Notes: a model not told the origin generated them from the sequence alone. Shown: positions 16,157 through 25,553, counted from the stretch's first letter. The stretch: DNA of 64,000 nt from an uncultured Thiohalocapsa sp. (GCF_913063425.1 NZ_CAJXYK010000031.1:1-64000); one strand, 5' to 3'. Translations and numbers: made by a program.

Positions 16157-18292
16157 TCAATGCACGATGGTCAGGGCGGACTGCGCGGTGGCGAAGCTGC
16201 CGACGCCGACCACCAGGCAGCTCTGGCTCGCGATGGAGGCGAGGATGGACCCGCGCCGCTCCAGATCGTTGAACTCACGCGTCAGCCCCGAGCCCGCCGG
16301 GTCATTTACCGAAAACGGCGTGGTGTTGGGTATCGGCCCCGGCGGCGAGCCCACCAGGAAGCCCGACAGATTGGCCGGCGCCGTCGGCGTCGTCGGGTCC
16401 ACGTGCGTGAAGCCGGTGGCGGTCTCGGCTGCGTGGCAGGCATCGCAGGTGTTGAGCGAGAACTTGTGGCGGACCTCGCTCTGCATCTCCGCCGGCGTCG
16501 GTGGGGAGCCTGAGAAGCTCGCATTGCCCTGATGGCAGCTCGGGAGGGAGCCCGGCAGACTCCCGGACGGTAGGGCCCAATCCCAGATTGACGAGATGCC
16601 GTACTCAATGCTGCCGCCAAGGTAGGCCGCTGACAGATAAGACAGCGGCACCGTGTGCTTCTCGCACAGGATAGCGTTGGCGTGGGACTCCATGAAGTCG
16701 TCGGTCACCGCGGTGCCGTTTAGGTTGGCGTCCGGGGTCTGTTTGACGGTGGCGTACTGCAGCTGCTGGGTCCCGCCATCGAGCACGAATTCGCGCATAT
16801 CCCAGCCTGTGCCCGTCAGCGCGACCTCATTGGTGCGCAGCTGGTTCAGCGCGCTGCCGTTGACCTTGCCCGGGGCGGCATTGGGCAGCGTCACCGTATC
16901 CGTGAGCGCCTTCAGGGCACTGAGATAGGCCGGGCTGCCGAGGGCTTCCGCGTCCAGCGCGATCCAGTCATCAGCCCTCGCCTTCTGGCCGGCGCAGCTG
17001 GCGTCCACGTCGCCGTACTCGAAAATGACGGTCATGGGTGAAGGCGAGCACGCGTTGAGCAGACCGAAGACGAACCGGGTCTCGCCCGCGGTGCTCGCTC
17101 CATAGGGGCTCGACTTGCCGAGGTCCATGCGGTTGACGATGGCGATGAGCCGGAACGGCAGGTTGTCCACATCCAGGGTGGTGGGGTCGACGCCGTCCCA
17201 GCCCGGGAAGAAGCCCAAAATGGTCGGGCGGTCCGGCACCGGGAAGCCATTCACCGTCTGCGTCGTCAGCCAGTTCGCGAGCCAGTTGTGGATGAAGTCC
17301 TGGACTACGGCGGGGTCGGACGGATTGGGCGACATGTTGGCCATCAGGGTCTTGAAGGACCAGGGCGCGTCAGGGTCCGTGGTGTTCCCCGTGCTGTTGG
17401 TGTTGCAGGGGTCGTAGGTCAGGTCGGGGTCCGCCACCACGTCCGCGTGCGTGATCATTAGTGTTTTGGACTTGTCGAAGGTCACGGGCAGGTGTGAGCT
17501 CGTGAGGAAGGGCAGTTGGATCAGGCTCATGCCGTCCGGCGGCTCCTGCCCCGGCTCGAACACCGACGGCCGTCTGCCGGGCTGGAACGGAAGCTCGCTG
17601 ACGATATGCCGGTTGGAGAATTGGAGCACCTGTGCGTCGGTTCCCTGGAGGCGGTTGGAGAGATCGGCCTCGGCCGCGCTCAGGGCATCCAGGTCCAGGC
17701 TCACCAGCCCCGAGTGGATACCGTCGCCCGCCTGCTGGTCTGGCGCGATGCCGAGGTCATTCAGAGCCACCACCCTGTCATTCTGGATCAGGGTGATGAT
17801 CTCGCGGTCGCCGACGGCGTCGCCAGAGAAGCGGGCGAAGAGCGCACCGTTTTCGCCTCCGGGCGCCAGGGTGTCGAGCACGGCCACGTCCATGGCTTGC
17901 ACCTCAGGCGGGTCCGCCGCCAGGGCCGGGTCCAGCGCCACGGCCGTGGGGCCGGGCTCGCGCAGGAAGCCGCTGCGCAGGATGGCGACGTCTGCCATAT
18001 CCAGCACGCCGTCGCTGTTGAAATCCGCTGCCGGATCATGATCGCCGAAGAAAGCCCGCTTGAAGAGTCCGAGATCCAGGGAGTTCACCAGACCGTCGTC
18101 GTTCAGGTCCTGATCGCAGCGGTTGCCGATGCCGTCGCCGTCGGTGTCGCGCTGGGCCGGGTTGCTGACGGCGGTGCAGTTGTCGATGGCGTCGTCCACG
18201 CCGTCGGTGTCGGCATCGACGGCGAGGGCCGGCGGGATGACCAGGGCGCCCGCCACAAGCCCGGTGCAGAGGTCGCGGATGATGCGGCTCAT
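16157..18292 (-). CDS. Exported dockerin protein with one heme-c motif
   Basis: A 711-residue secreted protein of unknown function. A signal peptide (about 1-24, ending PPALA) is followed by calcium-binding thrombospondin-3-like repeats (DADTDGVDDAIDNC and DTDGDGIGNRCD, 26-60). Next comes a pair of dockerin-type F-hand loops (DLNDDGLVNSLDLGLFKRAF at 62-81 and DFNSDGVLDMADVAILRSGF at 90-109). A long unassigned body follows, with one CxxCH heme-attachment motif at 616-620 (CDACH) near the C-terminus. Extra cysteines in the body (for example CHQGN) could bind metal. Its ATG overlaps the stop of the upstream cohesin-like gene (ATGA at 18289-18292), so the two are a coupled pair. Secretion and calcium binding are family knowledge; a redox role is inferred from the heme motif only. 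Confidence 0.82.
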   Translation of the reverse strand: MSRIIRDLCTGLVAGALVIPPALAVDADTDGVDDAIDNCTAVSNPAQRDTDGDGIGNRCDQDLNDDGLVNSLDLGLFKRAFFGDHDPAADFNSDGVLDMADVAILRSGFLREPGPTAVALDPALAADPPEVQAMDVAVLDTLAPGGENGALFARFSGDAVGDREIITLIQNDRVVALNDLGIAPDQQAGDGIHSGLVSLDLDALSAAEADLSNRLQGTDAQVLQFSNRHIVSELPFQPGRRPSVFEPGQEPPDGMSLIQLPFLTSSHLPVTFDKSKTLMITHADVVADPDLTYDPCNTNSTGNTTDPDAPWSFKTLMANMSPNPSDPAVVQDFIHNWLANWLTTQTVNGFPVPDRPTILGFFPGWDGVDPTTLDVDNLPFRLIAIVNRMDLGKSSPYGASTAGETRFVFGLLNACSPSPMTVIFEYGDVDASCAGQKARADDWIALDAEALGSPAYLSALKALTDTVTLPNAAPGKVNGSALNQLRTNEVALTGTGWDMREFVLDGGTQQLQYATVKQTPDANLNGTAVTDDFMESHANAILCEKHTVPLSYLSAAYLGGSIEYGISSIWDWALPSGSLPGSLPSCHQGNASFSGSPPTPAEMQSEVRHKFSLNTCDACHAAETATGFTHVDPTTPTAPANLSGFLVGSPPGPIPNTTPFSVNDPAGSGLTREFNDLERRGSILASIASQSCLVVGVGSFATAQSALTIVH

Positions 18293-18948
18293 GCGGCGGT
18301 CCTCCTGCGCAGATGGGCGGCGCTGGCGAGGCCGGTCAACAGCAGCAGCGGCACGGCCGGTGCGGGCGTCGCGGCGATGTCCACCGAGCCGTCCACCAGG
18401 GAGACGGTGATGGCCTCGCCGTTGCCTGCGAAGGGATTCAGGGTGGACGCCGAGAGCCCGAGGGTGGTTACGCCGGGGGCGAGTGCCTCGAAATCGACCG
18501 TGGCAATGGGAAAGTCGTTGGTGACGGTCGTCAGAAAGGCGTTGAACTGGATTTCCGAGACCAGTCCGGTGGCGTTGTCGATGGTGCCGTTATCGGCGAG
18601 GAAATCCCAGGTGGTGGTATCCACCGTGACGCCGGTGACCTGGAGCAGGGCGGCATCGAAGCTGAAGCTCAGGCCACCGCCGTCGACGATCTCCGAGAAC
18701 CCCTGCCCGACGAGATCCAGACTGAACAGGTCGCCGGCCTGCACCGACGCCGGGGTCGGCTGGAAGAGCACACTGCCGGCCTGCACCGGCACTGGACCGA
18801 GTAGGGCAAAGACAAACGTCAGGCCGACGGCGAGCGCGCTGGGGACACCCCGTGGCCGGCGGTTGCCGGCGGGGTCGGCCTGCGGCTGGCCCCCTGGGCC
18901 GGAGACCGCGTATTGGACAACAGGATTGCGAGTGATCAGTTTTCTCAC
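18289..18948 (-). CDS. Cohesin-like exported protein with C-terminal sorting tail
   Basis: A 219-residue protein. I chose the GTG at 18948 because AGGAG lies 6 bases upstream, not the ATG at 19044. A hydrophobic export segment near 38-57 is followed by a beta-sandwich domain (about 59-192) with the pattern of non-cellulosomal cohesins: VQAGDLFSLDLVGQG, LSFSFDAALLQVTGV, a central GTI segment, FPIATVDFEAL, and a final strand VDGSVDI. The C-terminus, PAPAVPLLLLTGLASAAHL then RRR, is a PEP-CTERM-like sorting signal (Pro motif, hydrophobic helix, basic end). It is coupled by ATGA overlap to the dockerin gene, so a cohesin-dockerin complex on the cell surface is the obvious model. Assignment rests on pattern and context rather than a profile hit. 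Confidence 0.72.
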   Translation of the reverse strand: MRKLITRNPVVQYAVSGPGGQPQADPAGNRRPRGVPSALAVGLTFVFALLGPVPVQAGSVLFQPTPASVQAGDLFSLDLVGQGFSEIVDGGGLSFSFDAALLQVTGVTVDTTTWDFLADNGTIDNATGLVSEIQFNAFLTTVTNDFPIATVDFEALAPGVTTLGLSASTLNPFAGNGEAITVSLVDGSVDIAATPAPAVPLLLLTGLASAAHLRRRTAA

Positions 18949-19416
18949 GGCGGGCTCCTGTACGAAGCTTGAGGATAGGCTCCACATCCGGGCGACGGGC
19001 GTGGCGCAAGCTGCGCGATGACACGGCCAGGACAGGGCGCGCAACCACCCAGTACTTGATCAAACCACTCAAGCTTGTTGTGAGAACTGGATCACATAGG
19101 GGGCGAGTCCTTTGAACCGCCGGAAAATCCTGTCGCGGGGGGCGCCCTATCCGCGTCCGTCATGACACCGAGCCGCAAGCACAGCTTCGGCAGTCTGCAG
19201 GACTGTTTCGCGCTGAACCGCAACGCCGCCCAGGGCTGCGCGTATCGCGACGGCGGGGTGGCCTGCAGGGGCGGTGCCCGCTCGCATCGGCATTCCGGTT
19301 GCGGACCTCTGCGCCGAAAGCAGCCCGGGCTGAGCGGACTGGACCCGGCCCCGGGCGTGCCCGCGTGAAGGACTGAAACGCCGAGTGCCGCTCGGCAGGC
19401 GGCAAGGGACGGCGGC
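18949..19416. other. Intergenic region upstream of the cohesin-dockerin pair
   Basis: About 470 bases between the cohesin-like gene and the end of the amylase gene. I see no supported gene. The part near 19050-19100 is relatively AT-rich (TTGATCAAACCACTCAAG, then TTGTGAGAACTGGATCACA) and is the likely promoter area for the cohesin-dockerin operon. No terminator hairpin is evident. Confidence 0.45.
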
Positions 19417-20856
19417 CTACAGCGCCCCGACCCGCACGAAGAACATGGCGCTGCGCCCCGGCACCCGCCAGTGCAGGATGCGCCCGTCCGGCTGCACGTG
19501 CAGGGGCCAGCCGGTGCGGATCTCCTGGTAGGTGCCGGGCTGTAGGCTGGTGGGCAGCTCGACGATGTCGTAGTGCTCGGCGGCCTTGTTGATGACGATG
19601 AAGCGATCATTGCCGCGCTGCCAGCCGATGGTGTTGGGTGTTTCGATGCGCCAGACCTCGGGGCGCCGGGCGACGCCGCCCTGGCCGCCTAAGCTCAGGT
19701 TGTGGAAGCGGATGCCGGCGACGAGCATCGGGTCGTCGAAGCGGTCGTCCTGCTCACCCGGCGGCAGGGTATTCATGTCCACGAACACATACGGCAAGCC
19801 GTCCTCGCGCCCGAACAGATAGGCATAGGCCAGGCGCACGTCGGTGCGGTTCAGGCGGTCGCTGGCCTCGTTCCAGCCGACGCCGTAGATGTCGCGGCCG
19901 CCGCCTTCCAACCCGCGGTCGTCGGCCTGGCCGCGGTCCACGTCGTGGTTGCGGACGAATGTCACGGCCTCCGGTCCGGGCAGCGCGGCGTCCGCGGCGG
20001 CCGGGTTCTTCAGGGTGCGCAGGTCGCCGCCGAAGGCGAAGGCCTGGCGCATGGTGCGGGTGAGCGGAAAGTCGTAGAAGTCCACTTCCGGGATGTCGAT
20101 CCAGTCCTGGAAATGGCTCGGGTGCGGCTTGATGATCTCGCCGAAGGCATAGGTGCCGGGTGCCGCGGACAGGACTTCGGTGTAGAAGCCGGGCTCGATG
20201 TGGACGGCGGCGTCGAAGCGGAAGCCGTCCGCGCCGAGCCCCACCAGCTTGGCCAGATAGTCCTTGGCGACCTGGCGCACGTGCGGGTCCGTGGTCTTGA
20301 GGTCCAGCAGGTTGTTGGAGAGCCAGCAGGTCTGCTCCGTGCTGGGGGAGAAGGCGCCGCAGCGGGTGTGAAAGTGCTGCGGCTCGAATTGCGGAAAGGT
20401 CTCGGAGGCCACGCTGTCACCGGCCATGACCACGAAGGGCGGGTCCGGCTGCTCGGTGATGTCCACCGTGTGGTTCAGCACCGTGTCCACCAGGATGTCC
20501 ATGTCGTTGGCATCGGCGGCGGCGTTCATACTCTGGAACTCCGCCGCCGAGCCGAGCGGCCCTGCGATGACGCTGAAGTCCACCGGCTGGTAGCGCCCCC
20601 ACCACTGCCAGACGTGCTCGTTGCTCTTTTGCGGCGGAGACACGTGGATGTGGCTGTAGCCGAGGTCCGCCAGCGTCGGAATCACGGCCTCGATGTCCGC
20701 GAAGCGCCAATTGAACAATTGCACGATGACGTTGCGCGCGTCCGGCGCCGGGATGCCGTCGCTGACGCCGGGCACGGCGGAGGCCGGCAGGGTTGTGGCG
20801 AGCAGCACGGCGGCGACTGCAGCCCGCAGGTCCGTGGATATGGTCATTTGACGCAT
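19417..20856 (-). CDS. Secreted alpha-amylase (GH13)
   Basis: Glycoside hydrolase family 13 enzyme that should cleave alpha-1,4-glucans outside the cytoplasm. From the ATG at 20856 (479 residues) a signal peptide runs to about residue 27 (LLATTLPASAVPG). The (beta/alpha)8 barrel motifs are visible: DILVDTVLNH (region I), DGFRFDAAVH with the nucleophile D215 (region II), FGEII with the acid/base E240 (region III) and FVRNHD with D305 (region IV). All three catalytic residues are present. The C-terminal domain is short, with no carbohydrate-binding module or dockerin. An upstream in-frame ATG at 20976 exists but would bury the signal peptide. It stands alone behind the cohesin-dockerin pair. 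Confidence 0.92.
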   Translation of the reverse strand: MRQMTISTDLRAAVAAVLLATTLPASAVPGVSDGIPAPDARNVIVQLFNWRFADIEAVIPTLADLGYSHIHVSPPQKSNEHVWQWWGRYQPVDFSVIAGPLGSAAEFQSMNAAADANDMDILVDTVLNHTVDITEQPDPPFVVMAGDSVASETFPQFEPQHFHTRCGAFSPSTEQTCWLSNNLLDLKTTDPHVRQVAKDYLAKLVGLGADGFRFDAAVHIEPGFYTEVLSAAPGTYAFGEIIKPHPSHFQDWIDIPEVDFYDFPLTRTMRQAFAFGGDLRTLKNPAAADAALPGPEAVTFVRNHDVDRGQADDRGLEGGGRDIYGVGWNEASDRLNRTDVRLAYAYLFGREDGLPYVFVDMNTLPPGEQDDRFDDPMLVAGIRFHNLSLGGQGGVARRPEVWRIETPNTIGWQRGNDRFIVINKAAEHYDIVELPTSLQPGTYQEIRTGWPLHVQPDGRILHWRVPGRSAMFFVRVGAL

Positions 20857-21120
20857 GTTGGAGGCTCCGTCGGATGTTCCGTTGCGGGACTTCGAGTTTA
20901 GGTGCGGCGGGGTTTTCGGGCTGTCGGATGTGCTCACCGGATGGCGTCGGAAAGCGCCGTTTCGGCGGGTGGCCATGGCGCGGTGCCGCTGTCGGCGTCA
21001 GGCGACGCGCCGTATCGGGCGCCCAAAGTCCTAATCCGCTGACTTTGCACGCCACCGCCGCGCCTGCTTCGGCTACTATCCGCGGACTGCGCCGCCTGCC
21101 GCCATCTCGACGCCACCGCT

Positions 21121-23049
21121 TTGAAAACCGCCAGCATCGCCCACCGGGTCGTGGATTTCCTGCGCCGGTGGCCGCCGTTTCAGTATTTCGACGACGACGA
21201 GCTGTTCGCGCTCGTCTCCGGCGGGCGTGTGGTCTTCCATGAGCGCGACGAGCTGGTGTTCATGCAGGGCGCCACGCGCAAGCCTTACGTCTACGTCGTG
21301 CAGCAGGGAGCGGTGCAGCTGTGCGAGCAGAGCGCCGACGGCACGGAGCAGCTGCGCGATGTGCGCGGGGAGGGTGACCTGCTCGGCATCGGCCGCTACC
21401 TGGGCTTCGGCGAGCATATCTACACCGCCCGCACCGAAACGGATGTGATCCTCTACGCCCTGCCCGCAGAGGCGTTCTGGGAGACCGTCAAGCATCATCC
21501 GCGGGCGAGCCGCTTCCTGGCGACCTACTTCTCCGTGGCCATCCTGCCGCCGGTGCTGGAGGTGGGTGAGGAGCGCGGCGATGCGCTGCGCCTGGGCCGC
21601 CGGCCGGTGGACTGGTTGTCGAGGCCCGTGGATCAGCCGGCGCGCACGCTGAGCTGCCAGCGGGACACCGCTGCGCGGGACGTGGCGCGGCGGCTCGCCG
21701 AGCGGGATGCGGCGGCGGCCGTGGTGGTGGATGCGCAGGGGGCGCCGCTCGGCATCATCACGCCGCGGGTGCTGAGCGACCGGGTGGCGAGTGGGCGCGA
21801 GCCGCCGGACACACCGGCCGAGGTGCTGATGCGGCGGGTCTGCGCGGTGACCGCTCCCGGGCTCGAGGCCGGCGACTACCTGGCGCGCATGCTGGATCAA
21901 CAGACCGATCACCTGGTGCTGACCGCCAACGGCCGCCTCGACGGCCCCTTCGCCGGGGTGCTCACGCGGCGTGACCTGACCCGTGTGGAGGGGGCGGCAC
22001 CGCTCGCCCTTATCGAGGACATGGCGCGGGCGCCGCGCATCTCGGAGCTCGCCGCGCTGCGCCGGCAGGCGGAGGCGGTGCTCGCCGCCGGGCTCACCGG
22101 CCCGGATGCCACCCGCTGGCTCGCGCCCATGGCCGGCGCGTTCAACGCGGCGGTACTGCGCCGGGTGGTAGGGCTGGTGGAGGGGGCGCTGGCGGAGCAG
22201 GGGCTGGAGCACCCGGGCCTGGACCACTGCTGGGTCTTCTTCGGTGCCGCCGCGCGCAACGAGCTCTTCACCCGGCACGACCTCGACGTGGGCCTGATCT
22301 ACGATGACCCGGACCCTGACCGTGCCCGCACCGCCCGCGCTTACTACCTGGAGCTGGGCCGCCGCGTGGGGGCCGCACTCTCGGCCTGCGGCTTCGACGT
22401 CAGCGCCAAGGCCATCAGCCCCGGACACGCCACCGCCTGCCGCTCGGTGCACGAGTGGGAGCGGGCCTTCACCGACTGGATCGCGCAGCCCATCGAGAGC
22501 TGCGTCTACCGTGCCACCTCACTGTTCGACATGCGCCCGGTGCAGGGCGACTGCCGGCTGGTGGACCGCCTGGAGTCCCACATTCAGGGCGAAGAGGACC
22601 GCCATCCGGAGTTCGTGCCCCTGCTGCTGGAGGACTCCATGGCCAACCTGCCGCCGCTCACCTTCTTCCGCGGCCTGGTGGTGGACGACGAGGGCGGCTA
22701 TCGCGAGGTGCTGGACCTGCAGCGGGCGACCCTCCAGCCGGTGGTGGACATCGCCCGTGCGCTGGCGCTGGACTGCGGCCGGCAGGCGCCGACCACGCTG
22801 GAGCGGCTGCAGGTGCTGAGCCCCGAGGACGACGCAGCAGCTCTCCTGATCGAGGAAACGGCAGCGGCCTTCCGCAACGCGCTGTATCATCGCGCCCGCA
22901 CGGGGTACACCGCCGGCAGCGACGGCAGCCGGGTGGACCCGTCCAAGCTCACGCGGCTGGAGCAGAACCTGCTGAAGTCCGGCTTCCGCACGGTGCTGCG
23001 GCTGATGGAATACACCGGCCGGCGCTACGGGCTGATGCCGCGGCGCTGA
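21121..23049 (+). CDS. cNMP-binding / CBS / DUF294 nucleotidyltransferase-like protein
   Basis: A 642-residue cytoplasmic protein. Its parts are a cyclic-nucleotide-binding beta-roll (about 20-130, PYVYVVQQGAVQLCEQ), a pair of CBS domains (about 165-290), a DUF294 putative nucleotidyltransferase domain (about 310-470, with GAAARNELFTRHDLDVG and its D-x-D) and a DUF294 C-terminal domain (about 480-640). Proteins of this architecture often sit next to a DnaQ-type exonuclease, as here (23161-23817). The role is unknown; nucleotide-regulated transferase activity is inferred from the family. The start is a TTG at 21121 without a strong ribosome site. No other start keeps the full beta-roll, so the exact N-terminus is uncertain. 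Confidence 0.88.
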   Translation: MKTASIAHRVVDFLRRWPPFQYFDDDELFALVSGGRVVFHERDELVFMQGATRKPYVYVVQQGAVQLCEQSADGTEQLRDVRGEGDLLGIGRYLGFGEHIYTARTETDVILYALPAEAFWETVKHHPRASRFLATYFSVAILPPVLEVGEERGDALRLGRRPVDWLSRPVDQPARTLSCQRDTAARDVARRLAERDAAAAVVVDAQGAPLGIITPRVLSDRVASGREPPDTPAEVLMRRVCAVTAPGLEAGDYLARMLDQQTDHLVLTANGRLDGPFAGVLTRRDLTRVEGAAPLALIEDMARAPRISELAALRRQAEAVLAAGLTGPDATRWLAPMAGAFNAAVLRRVVGLVEGALAEQGLEHPGLDHCWVFFGAAARNELFTRHDLDVGLIYDDPDPDRARTARAYYLELGRRVGAALSACGFDVSAKAISPGHATACRSVHEWERAFTDWIAQPIESCVYRATSLFDMRPVQGDCRLVDRLESHIQGEEDRHPEFVPLLLEDSMANLPPLTFFRGLVVDDEGGYREVLDLQRATLQPVVDIARALALDCGRQAPTTLERLQVLSPEDDAAALLIEETAAAFRNALYHRARTGYTAGSDGSRVDPSKLTRLEQNLLKSGFRTVLRLMEYTGRRYGLMPRR

Positions 23050-23067
23050 TGCCGGCCGCGTGCCCCC

Positions 23068-23128
23068 GGTGCCATCCGACCGGGTGCCGTCCGACCGGCT
23101 GCCGTCCGACCGGGTGCCGCGCGGCCGC
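23068..23128. repeat. 15-bp tandem repeat between DUF294 gene and exonuclease
   Basis: Four imperfect copies of (G/C)GTGCCGTCCGACCG lie in the short gap between the two co-directional genes. Confidence 0.85.
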
Positions 23129-23160
23129 GCCCGGATATCGATGCTGGAACGGAGTACGGA

Positions 23161-23817
23161 ATGTCCCCGTTGTCGCAGGCCCTGTCCGCTTATCGCGCCG
23201 CCTTCACCGGCAGCTGGCCGGATGCCGCGGCCCCTGCCGACGTGCGCTTCGTGGTGCTGGACTGCGAGACCACCGGGCTCGACCCGCGGCGGGATCGCAT
23301 CGTCAGCATTGGCGCCGTCGGTGTCACCGGCGGTGAGATCGACCTGGGCGACACCTTCGAGGCGCTGCTGCGGGTGCTGCATAACACGGCCGCCACCCTG
23401 ATCCACGGCATCACCCGGGACGAGACGCGCCTGGGCATCGGCGAGGAGGAGGCGCTTGCGGGCCTGCTCGCGTACCTGCGCGACGGGGTCATCGTCGGCC
23501 ATCACATCGGCCATGACCTGGCCATGATCGACGCCGCCCTTGAGCGCCACCAGGCGCCCGGTCTGCTGAACCGGCGCCTTGACACCGGCCGGCTCGCGCT
23601 GCTGCTGGAAGCGGATGGTGCCTTCGCGGACCAGCCGCTTCAGGACCTCTCGCTGGACAGCCTCTGCAAGCATTTCGACATCGTGCCCTACGATCGGCAC
23701 ACCGCCCCCGGCGATGCCTTTCTCACGGCGCAGATCCTGCTGCGGCTGCTGCGGCTGGCGGCCAAGCATGGCCGGCAGACGCTGGCGTCGCTGCTGGAGA
23801 AGCCGCCCCAGGCGTGA
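23161..23817 (+). CDS. DnaQ-like 3'-5' exonuclease (DEDDh)
   Basis: A 218-residue protein of the DEDDh exonuclease superfamily. Motif ExoI is VVLDCETTGLD (about 31-41), ExoII is VGHHIGHDLAMID, and ExoIII is HTAPGDAFLTAQI with the catalytic His and Asp. The spacing fits the epsilon-like exonuclease domain, but there is no polymerase-binding tail, so it is a stand-alone nuclease rather than the replicative proofreader. It follows the cNMP/CBS/DUF294 gene with a 111-base gap and the two are probably co-transcribed. The ATG at 23161 is preceded by GGAG about 9 bases upstream (CTGGAACGGAGTACGGA). Confidence 0.9.
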   Translation: MSPLSQALSAYRAAFTGSWPDAAAPADVRFVVLDCETTGLDPRRDRIVSIGAVGVTGGEIDLGDTFEALLRVLHNTAATLIHGITRDETRLGIGEEEALAGLLAYLRDGVIVGHHIGHDLAMIDAALERHQAPGLLNRRLDTGRLALLLEADGAFADQPLQDLSLDSLCKHFDIVPYDRHTAPGDAFLTAQILLRLLRLAAKHGRQTLASLLEKPPQA

Positions 23818-23920
23818 TGCGGCGCGCGCCGCCGGCATCGCATACGTGGTGACTGTCGATGCTCGCAGCCCACAGTCCGCCTTTCAGACTCCCCACTGCA
23901 AACTTCAGCTTTTCCAAGAA

Positions 23921-25096
23921 ATGCGCACCTTCTCCTGTCAGGTCTGCGGTCAGCCCGTCTACTTCGAGAACATCCAGTGCACTCACTGCGGCGCGACCCT
24001 CGGCTTCCTGCCGGACCGGCTGCGGCTGTCGGCGCTGGAGGAGGGCAGCGACGGCCTCTGGCGCGTGCCGCCGCCGCAGCCGGCGGCCGCCGAGCGCTCC
24101 GTGGCGCCGCTGCTGTTCGCGCGCTGGCTCGGCCGCCGCCCCGCGCCCGCCGCAGCGGCCACCGCGAGCACGCCGCCGCCACCGCGGGCCTACCGCAAGT
24201 GCGGCAACTACGCACAGTACGACGTCTGCAACTGGATGGTCCCAGCGGACAGTGAGGACGCCTTCTGCGCCGCCTGCCGGCCGAACCAGACCATCCCCAA
24301 CCTCGCCCGACCCGGCAACCTCGAGAAATGGGCGCGCATCGAGCGCAGCAAGCGCCGCCTGGGGTACAGCCTGCTGCGGCTCGGCCTGCCGGTGCACACC
24401 AAGGCGGAGGACCCGGCGGGCGGGCTCGGCTTTGCGTTTCTGTCGCCGCTGGATGCGGACCCGGGCCAGCCCGTGCTGACCGGGCATGACAACGGCCTCA
24501 TCACCATCAACATCGATGAGGCGGACGCCGCCGCCCGCGAGCGCATGCGCCTGGACATGGACGAGAAGTACCGCACCCTGCTCGGCCACTTCCGCCACGA
24601 GATCGGCCATTACTACTGGGACCTGCTGATCCGCGACGGCGGTCGGCTGGACGGCTTCCGCGCCCTGTTCGGCGACGAGCAGCTGGACTACGGCGAGGCG
24701 CTGGACGCGCATTACACCAACGGCCCGCCCGCGGACTGGCAGGACCGCTTCGTCAGCGCCTATGCGGCGGCGCACCCCTGGGAGGACTGGTCCGAGACCT
24801 TCGCTCACTACCTGCACATCGTCGATACGCTGGAGACCAGCGAGCATTTCGGCGTGCGTATCGAGCAGCGGCTGGCGGACGGCACGGTGCATCGCTCCGA
24901 TCCGGACTTCGACCCCTACACCATCGACGACTTCCGGCCCATCATCGACAACTGGCTGCCGCTCACCTTCGCGCTCAACAGTCTGAGCCGCAGCATGGGG
25001 CAGCCGGACATGTACCCCTTCGTGCTGTCCGGGCCCGTCATCGACAAGCTCGGCTATGTGCACCAGGTGGTGCGGGAGAGCCGGGTGCGCGGATGA
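23921..25096 (+). CDS. Zinc-ribbon putative zinc metallopeptidase (Peptidase_Mx-like)
   Basis: A 391-residue cytoplasmic protein. The N-terminus is a zinc ribbon (CQVCGQPVYFENIQCTHCG, about 5-23). A second cysteine set follows (CGNY, CNWM, CAAC, near 90-120), then a metallopeptidase core with HFRHEIGHYYWDLL, an HExxH-type zinc site (H-E-I-G-H), and a downstream acidic region (DEQLDYGEALDAHYTNG, then WSETFAHYLH) that probably supplies the third ligand. The layout matches the putative zinc-binding metallopeptidase family; its physiological role is unknown. I chose the ATG at 23921 because the zinc ribbon begins six residues later, although the open frame extends further upstream. Confidence 0.87.
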   Translation: MRTFSCQVCGQPVYFENIQCTHCGATLGFLPDRLRLSALEEGSDGLWRVPPPQPAAAERSVAPLLFARWLGRRPAPAAAATASTPPPPRAYRKCGNYAQYDVCNWMVPADSEDAFCAACRPNQTIPNLARPGNLEKWARIERSKRRLGYSLLRLGLPVHTKAEDPAGGLGFAFLSPLDADPGQPVLTGHDNGLITINIDEADAAARERMRLDMDEKYRTLLGHFRHEIGHYYWDLLIRDGGRLDGFRALFGDEQLDYGEALDAHYTNGPPADWQDRFVSAYAAAHPWEDWSETFAHYLHIVDTLETSEHFGVRIEQRLADGTVHRSDPDFDPYTIDDFRPIIDNWLPLTFALNSLSRSMGQPDMYPFVLSGPVIDKLGYVHQVVRESRVRG

Positions 25097-25139
25097 CAGC
25101 GGCGTCCCCGTGCGCGGGGGAGCGGCCGGGCAGACGGGC

Positions 25140-25553
25140 CTAGGGCGCGTTGCCGCTGCCGTTGCGCATGGCTGCGCTGATCCGCCCGAACAGGGCGCGC
25201 CAGGCGGCCTCGACATCCGGCGTGTAGGCAGCGCCGAGCCCCTGATTCAGCGCCCACAGGAGGCCGTCCTGAAAGAGGACGTAATGGGTGTCTGTGACGC
25301 CGTAATCGACGTGGCGGGCACCGAGCGCACGGATGTCGGCTTCCAGTGCCGCAAAGTCGTCGAGCGCGGCCACGGCGGTGTCGAGCATGGCCATGAGCTT
25401 GTGCCCCTGTTCGCGGGTGTCGGTGCGGAACAGGCCATGCAGCTCCGGGTGCTGCTCGAACAGGTGCGTGTAGAAGTGGAAGGCCGTCTGCTCGGAGACG
25501 GGGCGGAGCTGCTCCCAGGAGGCCTTGACGACAGCGATTTGTTCCGGAGTCAT
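25140..25553 (-). CDS. Single-domain bacterial globin
   Basis: A 137-residue haemoglobin of the flavohaemoglobin/Vitreoscilla type without a reductase domain. It likely binds oxygen or detoxifies NO together with a separate reductase. Key residues are visible: Phe CD1 in ELHGLFRT, Gln at E7 in EQGHKLM and the proximal His F8 in ARHVDYGV. The ATG at 25553 starts the normal family N-terminus (MTPEQIAVVKASWEQL). An upstream start at 25625 would add 24 unconserved residues. It is convergent with the metallopeptidase gene. A NO-related role would suit an organism that makes nitrite, but that is inference. Confidence 0.9.
   Translation of the reverse strand: MTPEQIAVVKASWEQLRPVSEQTAFHFYTHLFEQHPELHGLFRTDTREQGHKLMAMLDTAVAALDDFAALEADIRALGARHVDYGVTDTHYVLFQDGLLWALNQGLGAAYTPDVEAAWRALFGRISAAMRNGSGNAP

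Noticed and set aside
19054-19097. TTGATCAAACCACTCAAG and TGTGAGAACTGGATCACA as Fnr and Crp sites ahead of the cohesin gene
   Set aside because: Spacing is wrong in both: the TTGA/TCAA halves are 9 or more bases apart rather than 6, and TGTGA/TCACA have 8 instead of 6 bases between them.
19162-19368. 68-residue open frame on the plus strand downstream of the amylase gene
   Set aside because: It has no ribosome site, no homology pattern and a composition like the surrounding non-coding DNA.
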